A program made the position numbers and the translations under genes. DNA of 64,000 nt from Tanytarsus gracilentus (lineage: Eukaryota; Arthropoda; Insecta; Diptera; Chironomidae). The notes under the pieces were generated by a model. It was given only the letters and a program-made list of their open reading frames with translations, was not told the origin of the DNA and ran no database searches. This document shows positions 1 to 13,800 of this stretch, piece by piece. Location of the stretch: contig JAXRKN010000044.1 of assembly GCA_038502055.1 (NCBI GenBank), positions 10,499,501-10,563,500 on the forward strand, in the 5' to 3' direction. Every line of letters begins with the position of its first letter. Position 1 is the first letter of the stretch.

Positions 1-3000
1 TTTAAGTAATAATGAGGCCAATGGCAGCTCGAAGTATAATAAGGAAAATAAACCCATAAAAAAGTCAAGAAGCCATCAAAAAAATCCCAGCTAAATGAAA
101 TTAATTAATTTCCCTTCGTTCTCCAAATGGCATCACATAAAAATGTGCTCACAATCCCGTTAGCGAGCAAGCAAGCATACACAGCAATTGTTGTCCATTA
201 AATATTTTTTTTCAGAGAAAATTCCACAATGGCTGTAACTGATGGCGTTTGATACAATCTTCGCCTTCTTCTGCTTGTTGTCATCGACTATAAATTCTGA
301 CTCATCAGCGCGAGATCATCAAGATTAACCTTTTCGAGCGAGAAGAAAGCTCAGCACATTAACACTAATCAGAAGTCGGAGGAATATGACATGAATTTAA
401 AAAGAGCTGAATATGGCATTCAGTTGCATGGTTTTAAAGTGGAGTCTGTTCGGTGGTTAGGTAAATTATTTTTTTTATTTTTTAAATTAGCAATTTTAAA
501 TTAAATTTTTTGATCACGTGACAAAACTTATAGACACTAAAGCTTTAACACTTTTTCTCACATCTCCTTCATTGGCTTCTCTCTCAATGGCTAATGTTCA
601 TCACGACATTGTCATAAACATAATTATTTTTTATCGAAAGCGAGCCATTTCGAGGCGAGCATGGTTAATCAACATTCATGCATCAAATGAGCATTTCACT
701 ATGACGATAACAACATCCAGTCATCCACGATGATTACGTTGATTGTGGAATTAAAAATTTAAAACAACGAGAGATACGTGTAAATGTTAGCGAGATTATT
801 CTCGATGAGATATGTTAATGCCTCTCTTTCCCACTTTCATCGAGGGATCAGCAGGAGAAATTTTGAAATTGCCATCATCACTTATCTCACTCACGATAGT
901 CCCTTTCGACACAATTTTCTATAATTTTTTTTGTCGAGGAGACAATAACGAAGGAAAATTGCGTTTTCCACTCAAATGAGAGTGAGAGAGGAGGAAAGTC
1001 AATGAGGGATCAACGACACGCATCAATAATCGTACATCTCAATTTTCGCATGAGCGACGTCGCTCGGCAATATCATCATCAGTCGATTGGCAATGGCGAC
1101 CGTAGTGAGTAAAAATTATCATTATTAATGAAAAAAATGAGAGAGAATTTTTCTGGTCGGGAAAATCGTCACCTGTGACTAGGGGGTGAGGCTTTAAAAC
1201 TTTAATAAGATAAAAATATATTTTTAATTTATTGGATGATCATTCCTCGAGTGAGTCCTATGTTCATTACGCATCGTCAGTGCTACACCACCCTTCAACC
1301 ACTTTAAACACGTTCACTGAGGCTGCTTTCTCGGCGAAGGACCATTAAATCTAATGATGAGTGCCTGAGCCCATTAACTGAGTCGTGACGAAAGAGAAAG
1401 ACTTGACGACGATGAGTGACTCTTTCTCCCCAGCGCCACATTCATTCATCTTCAATTTACATTTTTTCTTCATATAATTGGCTCTCGTGGGGCTTCCGCT
1501 ATGTCTTTGTGTGTGGTTTAGCATCGTCAGACGACAGTGGAAAAATTGTCTTTTTTTAAGGGTTGTGAAATCACGATTTGCATTTCTCACAAATTGCACG
1601 AAAATCCTTATTCAGTTATGAACATGAAAGCAGGTGCTTGTCGACTATTCCCAAATCGCAACTAACCCATTTAAAAGGAGAGGCAAAATTTTCTACGTCA
1701 GATGGAACATTTTGTTGTGATGGTGATGATGATGTCATTGTGAAAATTAAATGAAGGGTGGTAAAAAAGAAAATAGAAAATGTCGAAAATAAGTTCGAGA
1801 AGACTTTGAAAAATTTAAATAAAAAATTTTTATTTTGAAAATAATTTTTCTTTATAAATTTAATTCTCATTTTTTAAAAGGTGAAATATTTCAACACCGC
1901 AAAAAAATAATCCGGCACTTTTGCATAATAAAATAATAAAATTTTCCGCTTTATTCCTGTGTCAATTTTTTTTTCTCTTCGCTCGAAGGCACACAATCGC
2001 TTACATACAATATCTAAAGAGGTGGTTTTACCCGCTTTTCATCTAGCTCAGCACTGCACAGCATGGTGGAGGTAAAACCAGAAAAGTACTTTTCGCTGTA
2101 ACTTTCATGCAATTTTCACAACCACCATCGGCTTTATTATAAACTTTTTCTCTTGTTTGCTTCATTCAAACGACTCTGCTGCGGCTTTTTCCTTTTCCTC
2201 GCACTCACTCTCGACAGTTGTTCAAAGGAGATAAAGAGGAGATAACACGCAAGAGAGGAGGCAAATGAACTCTCGATTGATCAAGGGGTGGAAACTCAAA
2301 CTCTGTTTTTTTACAACTGCCATGATAGAGTCGAGTGCTGTAAATCTTATGGTGGATTAGGACTCATGAAAGTTAAGCGACAGCATCGTCAAAAAAGATG
2401 CAAATTATCCCTTGTCAACTCCATCCACCGTCTCGAATAACTTTTTAGGGATATTCACAAAAGGTTCACAGAAAAAATTCAAAAAACTTCTCAACCCTCG
2501 CATGCCTTTGAGTGACGACAGACTTTTTTATCAGTCGCTACAAAAAAAAGTATCACCTGAAGGGTATTTTTTATCATACCTGCCATGCACACATATAAAA
2601 ACATTTTTATGGGATTAAACGAAAAACTTTTGTAAAACTCCCTTAAAAAAAGTTTATCAAAATACAATTAAAATATTTTAAAGGCTTTATGTGAGAGAAA
2701 GTGAGTCAACTTCATGTAAATTTATTCACATTGCATTGTGATCCACAGGCACATGAGGGAAAATTTTGGGCGTTTACAAATCGATAAGTAAAGCGAGAGA
2801 GTAAAATCGAGTTCAGGTCGAGATTTGAGGGTGAAAGAGAGAGTCGAAGCGTGTTAGGACGGATGCCAAAAAATGTTGGAAATGAAAAATCACACAAAAA
2901 AAGAAAGAGGAGGAATTGCCTTCGTTTTCTTGGCATCTCATGGAAATGTTAAATAATTGAACATTTAAATCTCAATTTTTCATCGGAAAACACAAACGGA

Positions 3001-3139
3001 AAATATTCATGAAAATTTAAAAAAGGGATGAAAATTCCCGCGACAGTAATTTGTTCTAATACTTAACTTTATAAGTGATGAATTTAGGAGCAAGATGTGT
3101 GTCTTATAAATGTGATTTTAATTAAGTTAAAAATGTTTT
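1..3139. other. Non-coding AT-rich DNA, probably Snoo intron
   Basis: No gene recognised. The open frames are short (under 85 codons) with compositions expected of AT-rich DNA. It holds simple A/T tracts only. Confidence 0.6.
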
Positions 3140-3327
3140 ATAGCTCCGCTATATATTAATTTTGGATTTTTCCAAAACCTGTTTTCGGCCCCTAGTGCCA
3201 AGACATTACATTTTGCAATATCTAAACATATACTCAAATGATAGGCCTAGCCAAACCCTACAAACTGGCGAAAACAGATTTGAAATCGGTTGCTCCTACG
3301 AGGAGTTAGAGCCATTTAAGTCATCTT

Positions 3328-3359
3328 ACTTTCTCACTTTCTCACTTTCTCACTTTCTT
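3328..3359. repeat. 8-bp microsatellite (ACTTTCTC)4
   Basis: Four head-to-tail copies of ACTTTCTC, the last ending in TT, lie inside the 3140-4044 element. Confidence 0.9.
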
Positions 3360-3540
3360 ACGATCTTAGTGAACGCCATATCTCAAGAACGGCTGGTCGG
3401 ATTTGAGTCGGGTTTGTGGCTAAAGATCGGGTTTTGGCTCTAGTTGTGCAAGAAGTATTTAGTTTTGAGGTCCGACCCTCCAAGGACTGTCCCTGAGTGC
3501 AAAAATATCCTTTTTCATACAAATTTTCTCTTTTATGGCT

Positions 3541-4019
3541 TCATGGGTATCGTTGAACTCGTAATTGCATCAGGAATCGATTGACATTGATGATTTTTGA
3601 GGAATGTCCATTATGGACGGCCAGGATGGCCACTAATGTCCATTTTTCAGAACTATGGCTTAATGTATGTCGTTGAACTCGTCATTGCATCAGAAATCGA
3701 TTGACATTGATGATTTTTGAGGAATGTCCATTATGGACGGCCAGGAGTGCCACTAATGTCCATTTTTCAGAACTATGGCTTCATGTATGTCGTTGAACTC
3801 GTCATTGCATCAGGAATCAATTGGCATTGGTGATTTTTGAGGAATGTCCATCATGGTCGGCTAGGAGTGCCACTAATGTCCATTTTTCAGTACTATGGCT
3901 TCATGTATCTCGTTGAACTGGTCATTGGATCAGGAATTGATTGGCATTGATGAGTTTTGATGAATGTCCATCATGGCCGGCCAGGAGTGCCATAATGTCC
4001 ATTTTTCAGAACTATGGGG
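3541..4019. repeat. Four-copy 120-bp tandem repeat
   Basis: The units are 3541-3660, 3661-3780, 3781-3900 and 3901-4019. The last is 119 bp through loss of one C in the CACTAATGTCC motif. Each runs CGTTGAACTCGT...CATTGC...AATCGATTG...GATTTTTGAGGAATGTCC...CATTTTTCAG...CTATGGCT. The middle units are the most alike and the last is the most diverged. There is no open reading frame through the array. Confidence 0.95.
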
Positions 4020-6830
4020 TACTAATCTAAGACAGCGGAGCTATTGGAAATGGCAACGCCGTTTGCAGACCCATCTTGTTTTTTTTCGAAATTACTAACA
4101 ACATTATCCATTTTTAACATCTTTAATTAATTCACAATTTAATTTTTTAAAATATTTTCCCTAATTTACAAAATTCCCTTTTCTCAACTTCTAGCACCCA
4201 AAAATCTTTCTTCCAGCTATAATTCACTCTTTCATCTTCATTTCACATTTTCTCTTCTTCTTTCTCTTCGCACGCACTTTTTGAATAAAATGTCTCGAGG
4301 AAAAACGAGAAAGATATGCCAAAAACTATTTTGAGTTAATTAGAAATGTAAACGAAAATTTATTGAGACAACAGCGAGTTGTAGTCTAGAGAGAAATTTA
4401 TATCAACATCTTGAGACAATTTATGAGCGTGTCATTTGTCTTAATTCACTAATTATCGTCAGTCTTCATCTCAATTACATACAGAAGACAAAAAATAGGT
4501 CGGGATGATGATGATGTGATATGGACAGTATTATTTTTTCGCAATCAATTCCAATTATCGAACTTTCAAAGGAATTGAGCACATTTAGGAAGGGATATGT
4601 AACATGAGCTAATGTCCGACGAAATAAATCCTTCCACTTCGATAACCAGTAGGGATAAGAAATCATTTTGGAAGCTAACAAGATTATGGACGAGATGACA
4701 TCGAGTCCCAAAAAAATATATTTTTTAAGGTAAAGAGTAAAGAGTGTGAGTTGAACTATAAACCAAATAATTATTTACGCATGCATAAACTCTGACGTAT
4801 CCTTTCAATATCCTTGACGTATTGACCGTGTGTGTGAGAACTTTCTTTAAAAAATTTTATAATAACTTTTTTAAAAGTTTAAAGAGTTTTCACACCCTGA
4901 CCGTAAATCATTCTTTCTGATCCTACCAGACGTCCAACAAAGTTAAAAAATAATAAAAACTTTTGATATCCTCAGAAAAATAAAATAGTAAAAAATAACA
5001 TCCGGAGTAGTTCTTTTTCCTCCCTGACATACATAAAAAAGAGGGAAAAACTTTTGCCCGGAAAACTCGTCCGTACTTTTTATCAGGATCGCCATTCGAG
5101 TGGATTATGACTGCTGGAGGGACTGAAATATGTATACACAGAAAAAAATATACATTGTGTGTTCCATTTCCTCCAGTTAGTATATAATTTTTGGTGCGGG
5201 AAGCGCTTTATGTTCTCTAGACACACGATGGCATGATTGCTAGGCTTTACTCAGCAATTTTCTTCTTCGTACACTCTCTCGCAGGGTCTGACTTCTTGAA
5301 ATCATCGCAAAATAGGAAATAGAGAGAAAAGTGGTGCAATTATAATTTAGCCTAGTAAAAAAGAGTATAAAGTGGCCAAAATTGCCTTGAAAATGTGACA
5401 AAAATTAAGTGAATCTCAAGATTTGCAGGAAAAATTAGTTTTAACGTTCATTGAGGTTGGCTGATTTAATCAAAACACGTACAAATTGACTTTAATTAAA
5501 TCTGACTGTCCTTAGTTCCATCCCCCTTTTTAAAAAAATTATCTTGATTGAGAAAAGCAAAAAAATAGTTTTTCTCGCAGTCTGTAATGACTTTAAGACT
5601 TTTTTTTGCTATCGCTTCACTTTCTGCTGATATTTATTTCCTCCATCTCTTCGTCTCCTTCGGGACGACCAGAAAATAAGGAGAAAAAAGTTTTTTTGGC
5701 AGCCGCAATTTTCATCTGATGTTGCGGTCAAAAGAGAAGAAAAAATTTCATTCATAAGCACTTGACAAGGATAAGTGTCGGGGGTTTCTCTTCGAAATGA
5801 TTTAAGCAGAAAGCGAAATTAATGATTTGACAGAAAATCTCTTTTTTTTACAGTGCACGAGCAAGTTGGAAAGTGGAAAAAATCCTTCGAGAGAAAAATT
5901 CTGTATCCCTTTTTACTGTTATTGTTTCTCGACTTTCCTCCTAATGGATTTTTTGCTTTGTTTACACTTTTTTCACTTCACAATCTGCTTAGAAATTTTT
6001 CTCTATCAGAAAAAAGCGTGGAATAATTTCGCTAAAACGCACTCAAATCCCTCATTTATAAGGAGTTTGTTTTTGTCTATTGTTCAGCAGAGGATTTAGG
6101 CTTTGGAGATATTTTTCTGTGTATATACAGAAGAGGATTGTTTACCAAATAGACAGTAAATGAGAAGTTGAGGGGTTAATTTAATTGGAAAATGATTAGA
6201 AGATGGAAACTTTTTCACTTTGCTACACAAAAGAGACTTCCAATATATTCTTAGTTGTTATCATTCATCATCATTGTTTTTTTTGTGCAAGATTATAAAA
6301 CTTAATGGATTTAATTAAGTTTTTTAAGACTTGTGAGAAATTGATTTTGATTTTTTCCGAACTGAGTGAAGTTTTTATTAAAAATAATTTCATCTAAAAT
6401 TTAAAGTTGATGAATTAAAAACTTCAGACTAAAATTTTAAGATGGTTCGAATCCTAAATTTAAATAAAATAACAATAATGAATTTTTTTTTTCAAAAATC
6501 AACATTTCCAAAATATTTCTATGTAATTTATATTTTCAATGTCCATGTAAAATAAACCAAACATTATCGCCCAGAGTAAAAATTCGTTTGCGTCTTTTGT
6601 TTTACGTCTATTGTCTTTTCAGACAACAAGAGAGGTTTATGTGGATAGAGAGTGAGTGGTACATACATCAACAAATTCCCCATTGTTTTCTGCTCCCAAT
6701 TTCAGACATGTACATACAAGTAATTCTGCTTACTGCTGTTATATTGCGTTTATGCGCCCCCCTTTTGCCATATCATAAGAAGAAGAAAAATATAACAAAA
6801 GATCCATTAAGTGGAAACAATAGGAGACGG

Positions 6831-6846
6831 TGTGTGTGTGTGTGTG
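6831..6846. repeat. (TG)8 microsatellite
   Basis: Eight TG dinucleotides in a row. Confidence 0.95.
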
Positions 6847-7872
6847 GTGGCTATTAGAATTTTAGTGAAAGAGCGAAACATAAAAACCTTCTGTGGCAAT
6901 CGAAACACTCCAAATATCACCACCGTCCATTTTTAGCTATTCAATGCACATACACACATTCACGCCATACTGTCGCTGCCTTTCCATCTCACATTTTATG
7001 ATGAATTTTCACAACGAGAGTAAACTCGAGTGTATGCATCATAAATGGGCATAACATAAATTAGTTTTTACTCTCCAGAGTCTATCCCGGAAAAAAAATA
7101 TTCACATAAAATAAATATGTTGTACATGTACCCAGGTGCTGTTTACCCTAGAGAGTGGAAAACTTTAACTTCGGGATGAAAATACTCATTTAATTACAGA
7201 GGAGATCATTATAAGGAAATTTTAAAAGATATGTGTGGAAACTTTTGCACCGGCATATTTCAAAGGTGATTATTGAAATTGTTTTAAAATTGTTTTAAAA
7301 AGTTTGACACAGTTAAAAAGCTTTATTTCTACTCTTCACATCTATCCTTAAAATCGACCCTTATTAAAACTCTAAAAAATTCTGCTGTATGTCAAAATAA
7401 AATGCCCTTGATTGGCATCTCTCTCATCTATTGCTGAGCTAATCCCAAAGGACCTTTTCGAACATTTTCCTTAAATATTCAATACATGAAGTATAAAGAA
7501 AAGTCCATTGATTTTCCATTTTTTTATTTAAAGGAAGGCAACAACACTTAATAGGGATCGAGAACTGCTTTTGACACACACACCCAGAAAGAGAGAAAGG
7601 ATATTCTCGCAATTTGACCATCCATGTTCTTTATTGACACATTTCTGGCCCAATTTTCTCCCCTTGCTCTTATCACATGGGAAACAAGATGCGGAGTTTC
7701 ACATAAATAAGGATATTGATGGCTTCCTGATGCGTATCGGAGGAAAATCTTTAAAATATCGCAAATTGATTGAAAATTTCATTTTCTACATCTTCAAATT
7801 GAACCTAAACACGTTTCTCCCCTTTTTATCCTAGTCAGAAAATAAAAACTCTGACGACATCAGCAGACAAGC

Positions 7873-7890
7873 TGTGTGTGTGTGTGTGTG
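7873..7890. repeat. (TG)9 microsatellite
   Basis: Nine TG dinucleotides in a row. Confidence 0.95.
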
Positions 7891-10800
7891 CACATGCTTG
7901 TTATCTAGGGATGTGTCCAATTACGTCCGTAACATACATTGAATTTTTTCCTCTTTAATCCGTCGGACGATCGAGAGAAAAAAGAGATGAGAAAAATTGG
8001 ATTCATTAATATTCCAGATTTCACAATATCAAGCGAGCATTTTTTCCTCCAACAGCACACATACACACTCGAATCGTAAATTGAATTTCCTCGAGCATGG
8101 ATTGTGAGTCATAAATTGAAGCCGTCAATATTTTACGGACTAATATTCATTACAAAGCGGCGCTTCGAAATTTAAGCGAAATCTGGATGATTCCTTGTGC
8201 GTGTCTCTAGTGGTTTACGACGTAGAAATATTAAATCAGGGAATGGAAGAAAAAATTTCAAATTTCATAAATATTTTTTTAAAAATTTCCATCCACTGTG
8301 AAAGGTTAAAAATTATGACGCTGTTATTCACAAGATATTGCATGCTCTGATATTTCGCAGACTCATCGTCTCAACCAGTGCAGAAAAACATATTTTTTCG
8401 CCCCCAAATCGATTTCTTTGCCTCCGCAATTGAAAGGCAAACCACAATTACAAATGATCCCGTAAATTGTCAATTTTAACGGTCGCTCAATTTCTCATCA
8501 CCATAATGGGTTTAAGTCAATTAGCAGTCGAGAGTATCATGTGTGGATATTTCCGCAATAAAGCATTTATAGAAACATAGATGGAAGAGAGAAGAAAACA
8601 ATTTGCCGGCTGCAGAAAGTATAAAAATTAATGAGATGCAATCTACCTGTATGTGCTTACGATAGATCAACCGTGCATCTTTCTGCGGAAACATGTTTGC
8701 ATGTCATCGTCAAATGAAGTGATTATCACCCACCGACGCCGTCGCAATTTGCCCTGAAGAGCTGACAGCCAAACGATGTTGTTTCCTTTCTACTCGTAAT
8801 TTATAGCTGGCGACTTGGTGTTGCTTTCCTATTTATTAAATGGCACATGAGAGTGCCGCGAGGAGTTGCAGCGATCGAGAGAATTTATTATTTTTAAATT
8901 TAAAACATACGTTAAATTTAAAGATGTAACTTCAAAATATTTTCAACCTAATCAGAAAGAGTAAAATCACTCTCTAATGCTCACGTCCCACATTTTATTT
9001 ATTAAATTGATATCGTTTTATGTGCGACGGACATTTAAATTGCTGTCTTGCGGTTTTCATTACACAGCTAGAGAGGGAAGTAAAAAAGTGTATCAAATGG
9101 CACAATTTTTTATGATCCAATTGAGAATGGTGAATTTGTTTAAACTTTTGCCTCGTTATTGCTACCTTTTTATCTCTCTTCCTCCCCACCATAGCATGAA
9201 CGATACGAATCGTGATTAATTGCAATTGATACACGCACGCACAATTCCATGTGACAAATGACAATGATGTTTAAGCAGTTTAAGCTCCCAAAAATTGCTC
9301 CATTGAGGCGAATAAAAACAGAAAAGTCATTTTAAAAGTTTTACCATATTCGGAAAGAATAAAAAGTTGGGCATAACACGCAGGGCGAACCCCATTTGTG
9401 CTCTCTTACTCAGTTGAGCCTTTCAAGGCTACATGACCTCAATTTTCTTCTTTGAAATCTCGCAGCCGCTGCCAATTTTTTTTACGTTACAAAATTCCAA
9501 GAAAAAAGCCTTTCCGAGATGTATCAGCGATGATGGTCGATCTAGCTATGCGAACAAAGTGAAGACGGACAATGAAAAAATGTTTTTTTTTTCGGAACTG
9601 GAGCCATATAAAATTTTATGTATAATTTATATTTGTATCGTGGTTCTCTTGATATATGTTTATTGGCAATTAAAGCATCTGGCAAATTTTTTTTGACCCT
9701 CATCTCCATCAACAAATCGTAATTTTTCTTGTTCTCTCTGATAGCGATGAATTTTGAGGATTAATATTTTCTTTTTGTTAACTTATGGTCGAGTATAAAT
9801 TTGAAAGTGTTTAGAGTTTTCAATAATTTTAAAATTTAAAATTTATTAACGAACTTTTTAAGTTTGAAATTTATTAACACATTTAATTTGAAATTTACTG
9901 GAATTTTATAATTTTACTATTTTTTCGTCTTTAACACTTTAATCAAAGCATAGAAATTTACAAATTTCACCCGAAACGTAAAAGTCAAGAAAACATCCCG
10001 ATCTCACGTAAAATCCCGCCCTCAATAATAATCCCTCATGCGGTTGAATGGCGCAAAATTTCTTAATGGCATGGAAGTTGATGAGGTTGTGAAAATCTCC
10101 TTTTTCGGAAAAATCAGAATTAACCACATAACGTACATACACACAACATATATGGCATGAAAAAGCCGGAAGTTTTCTTCTCTCAGGCAAAATGCTCATA
10201 AATCATAATTCCAAGGAAAATATTTTATATTTTTTCGAACAGCATCAGACGTCTTTTGCACAACAAAACTATAAACCTTTCACGCACTTGCATGTGGGCC
10301 AAAAGCAATTTTCCATCCCCCTTCTCCCCACTAAGAGTCGTCTTCGATTCAGTCCGAGGCATTTTGTCGGTTGAAGTTTAATGAAAAACCCATAAATAAA
10401 GCGGAACATAGAGAGAGAGAAAAATGTGCTCATAATTTATTGTTGTTGTTATTATTTGATGATGCGGAAAAGCAGCAAAAAAGGTTTTCTCAAGCCTAAA
10501 TGATGAACGATGGACGATGGTGTAATTGTGTATGGACTCACACACAAAAAAATAAAACATCAAAAGTCGCCAACAACAAACCAGCCATGGATTAGATTTA
10601 TGATCAATTTTATTCTGACTGATGGTTTCATTGACTCGCACGCTTTCGGCGGCGGCAGCGCAACAACAAGCATCAAGCTCGTTTTTGCTTTTTCATGCTC
10701 AATTGAGTAAATTTCGCAATATCGCGATAAGAGTGAGAGAAATGAGAAGAGATTTTCCAGCAACCCGACGCACCATACGCATACCGGGTGGAGGAGGAGA

Positions 10801-13800
10801 AGAAGAAGAAGGAGTAAACAATGAGCGGAAAAATACTTTTGGCGTCTACGAGGCGAGTCAGTCAATTTTGATTTTACGCAACAATGAGAAGGCATCTTTT
10901 GACTAAGGAGTAAAATGTGATTTTTTTTATTGCACGAAGTTGTAATTTTTTTTAAAAATATTTTTTTCGTTAAATTTTCACAAGAATTCACGCTTCAATT
11001 GTTTATTTTCTCTTTGTCTTCGCCGTACGTTGCCTCGAAGAAAAGTCCTTGAAATGGAAATTTTCACCTCGACATGAACTCTCTCGTCACCATCGACTTG
11101 TTGTTGGTCGTCGTTGTCGTGCCATACAATCAAGCGCTGGTGGATTATAGAGAGCGAGAGATAAAGCAAAAGAAGGGAAAAATAAGAAGCTTAAGCACTT
11201 TCTTGTGTGCGTGGATTTTTACAAAATAATATAAAAATTTCCTTCATTTTTCCATTCACTAGAGGCGAATTTTACTCTCTTCGCGTTTTATTTATTCAGA
11301 AGCAACAAAAAAATACTTTTCGCACACACAAAGCAAAATGTCAGTGAAGAAGAAGGGAAAATTTGTTGTTGAGGCAGACGTCGGAAAATAGCGAGAAAAA
11401 TCCCAACAAAAAGACGAGGGTGTGAGAGTTACTCGCAATACTAATGCAAAATGTTTCTTTGAATGAAAATTTTACTCTCGAGTATTTTTTCATCGTGTTG
11501 GTGAAATTGAATAAAAATTTGCATTTTGCAATTTAACGATCTCAACATTAAAAAATTTAAATTTTACGAATTTATAAAATAATTTTCAACCACTGAAATT
11601 ATCCGAAACCCATTAGCACCCCACTAAAATTAACTTCGGCCCATTAGTGTGACTTCAAAAGAACTTTTCACTTTCATAAATATTATGAAAATTAATTATT
11701 GAGGCTTTCCAGCAATTATTTCCATCCAACCTACATTTCTTTATATTCTTTAGCTTTCAGGACTCGACTCGCTAAAGTTTCCTCTTTTTTCATACTCGCT
11801 CATTGCTTTTTCTGGAAGCTATTGAAGCATAAAGTGATTGTTGAATAATTAATGAACAGCAATTTGTTGAGTCGTTTTATGTTCGTACTCTGTATTATGC
11901 TGTACACACGCCTGCCTTTTGGTGTTTTTATAGTCGGGGACGGTTTTGATGTAAGGTAAATTAATAATTCATATTTTGACTTCATTTGTTTGAAAAGAAA
12001 GAGTTTATTTGAGAGAAATTTAAACTCGCTGCAAAATCCTTTGAGAAATCAGTTGAAATTTTTTTAATTTTTTATTTGTTTTTAAATAAATTATTCAAGT
12101 TTGTTTTGTTCAAAATAGAGCCCAAAAATTTCTAAAAAATTCAACTCGAATCTTTTCGCAATAAATTTCCTCAATCCGAGAATTTTTCAATTTATCACTG
12201 AAATTTGATCTAAAGCTCTTTTTCCACATAAAAAATAATTCAAGGTCGTTATCATCTGTGTACAAAATAAAATCCGCAGCAGTGTCGTCGACGCCCCATG
12301 TAAAGATAAATCGAGAGGAAGAGGGAAAAAAGGGAATTAAAAAAGAGAGAAATTCGCACATATAGCAATGGATGGTTCATGAACATAAATTTCCCACATC
12401 GCATCGCTGATGATTAATGACTATGTAATATTTCATTCTTTCTCCAAACCACCACCAACCACCTCTTTTTCACTTTTGGCCCACAATATCTCTCTCCAAA
12501 ATCTCTAGACGGAAGCGACGAATTTCGAAAAAAAAAATTCTCTTTTAAAGCTTTTGTTAACTGCATGCGGGGAGAGAGGATAAATTTTCCGCATTAATGC
12601 CTCACTCATGCTATCATCATCTATCTTAATGGCTTTTTGTGTGTAACTCTCTCGATGTTGGAGAAAATTTATTTTGTTGCGGATAAAAATTGTGAAAAAT
12701 TTCTCTCCAAATCGCTTCTGAATTCGTAATGGGAAAATTTCTCTCTATTCAGGAATAAATTTAAGGATAATGGTCAGTTACGAGGTCAATGTTCAAATTA
12801 CCCCTCAGCACAATGTCAATCAATTACCAAAGTGACTCGTTAAACTCCTCAGAAAAAAAACCTTTTTACTTTCATCATTTACATACGAAAAAAATTCCCT
12901 GCTGTCACTAATCCATCTCATAAATAAATTATTTTATTGCGTTGAGGGAAAAAGTAGAAATGAATGTCAATTGAAATGTTTTCGTTGATTGGAAATTTTT
13001 TCTATTTGCTTATGTACATGGGAATTATGACACCAATTCATAGTGTGACTGCAAATGACAAAGACGCACGAAATGCTTTTTAGAAATTGAAGTGAAGGCA
13101 GGAAATTGGGAAAGTCCTTCAACATTTGTTGCTTTTGTACGTTTTTTTACTGATGTAATGGGTGAAAAGGAAATCCGGTAATGATGGAAATTGAGGAAAA
13201 TTTAATACTGTTAAATTTTTATCAAATTAAATAACGGTCAAAAAAGTTTTGAAAGTTGCCGTTAAAATTGTTTTCAGCACATTTGACACACCTTAATTAA
13301 AAAAACCTTCTGCATTGGATGACAGTCGATAAATAATTTCTGCTTGATCAAACCAGAAATTCTAATGTCTGATGTGCTTACCTGCAATGAGAAAGAGAAA
13401 AAATATTCAGCAATTAATTTCAAGTCAATCAGATTAATTTAAGATTCCGCATGTGAGCTGATAACGACACGACATTGTACGCTGCAATCAATGGTGAACC
13501 CCATCATTAAATCCCAACCCTTAGTCTTTACTTTAGTCACTTGAAGATGGGAGGGAAAGATAAAAGAGAAGAAAAATGAAAATGAGGCGAAAATTCTTTC
13601 AAGGATAATGATAATCATTGAAGGAAGGAAATTAAAAGCATAATCAGAGAGTGTATGTGAAGATAATGAGCTGCCTTTTCTTTTACTCTCTCATGTATGC
13701 GTAAAGGCTCCATGCGTCTTTCGTCTTACACTGCCCATTATGCGCATCGGATAATAATAATAACAATAATAATAGTAATGATATAACAAAAGGCATCGCA

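Larger units (their letters stand above)
3140..4044. mobile_element. Non-autonomous repeat element with 11-bp TIRs and internal 120-bp tandem array
   Basis: The left end ATAGCTCCGCT (3140-3150) and the right end AGCGGAGCTAT (4034-4044) are perfect inverted complements. Between them is a less AT-rich 400-bp segment with an 8-bp microsatellite (3328-3359), then four tandem 120-bp units. No transposase-like frame is present; the open frame at 3162-3443 resembles nothing known. A clear target-site duplication is not visible, so the exact ends are provisional. The layout fits a MITE or similar non-autonomous element that has captured or grown a minisatellite. Confidence 0.6.

Noticed and set aside
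3541..4019. CRISPR-like array
   Set aside because: The whole 120 bp is repeated with no unique spacers, in a eukaryotic context. It is an ordinary minisatellite.
10560..10991. Minus-strand 143-codon open frame as a gene
   Set aside because: It crosses GAA/GGA and GGC low-complexity tracts (a poly-Leu run in translation) and has no known motif.
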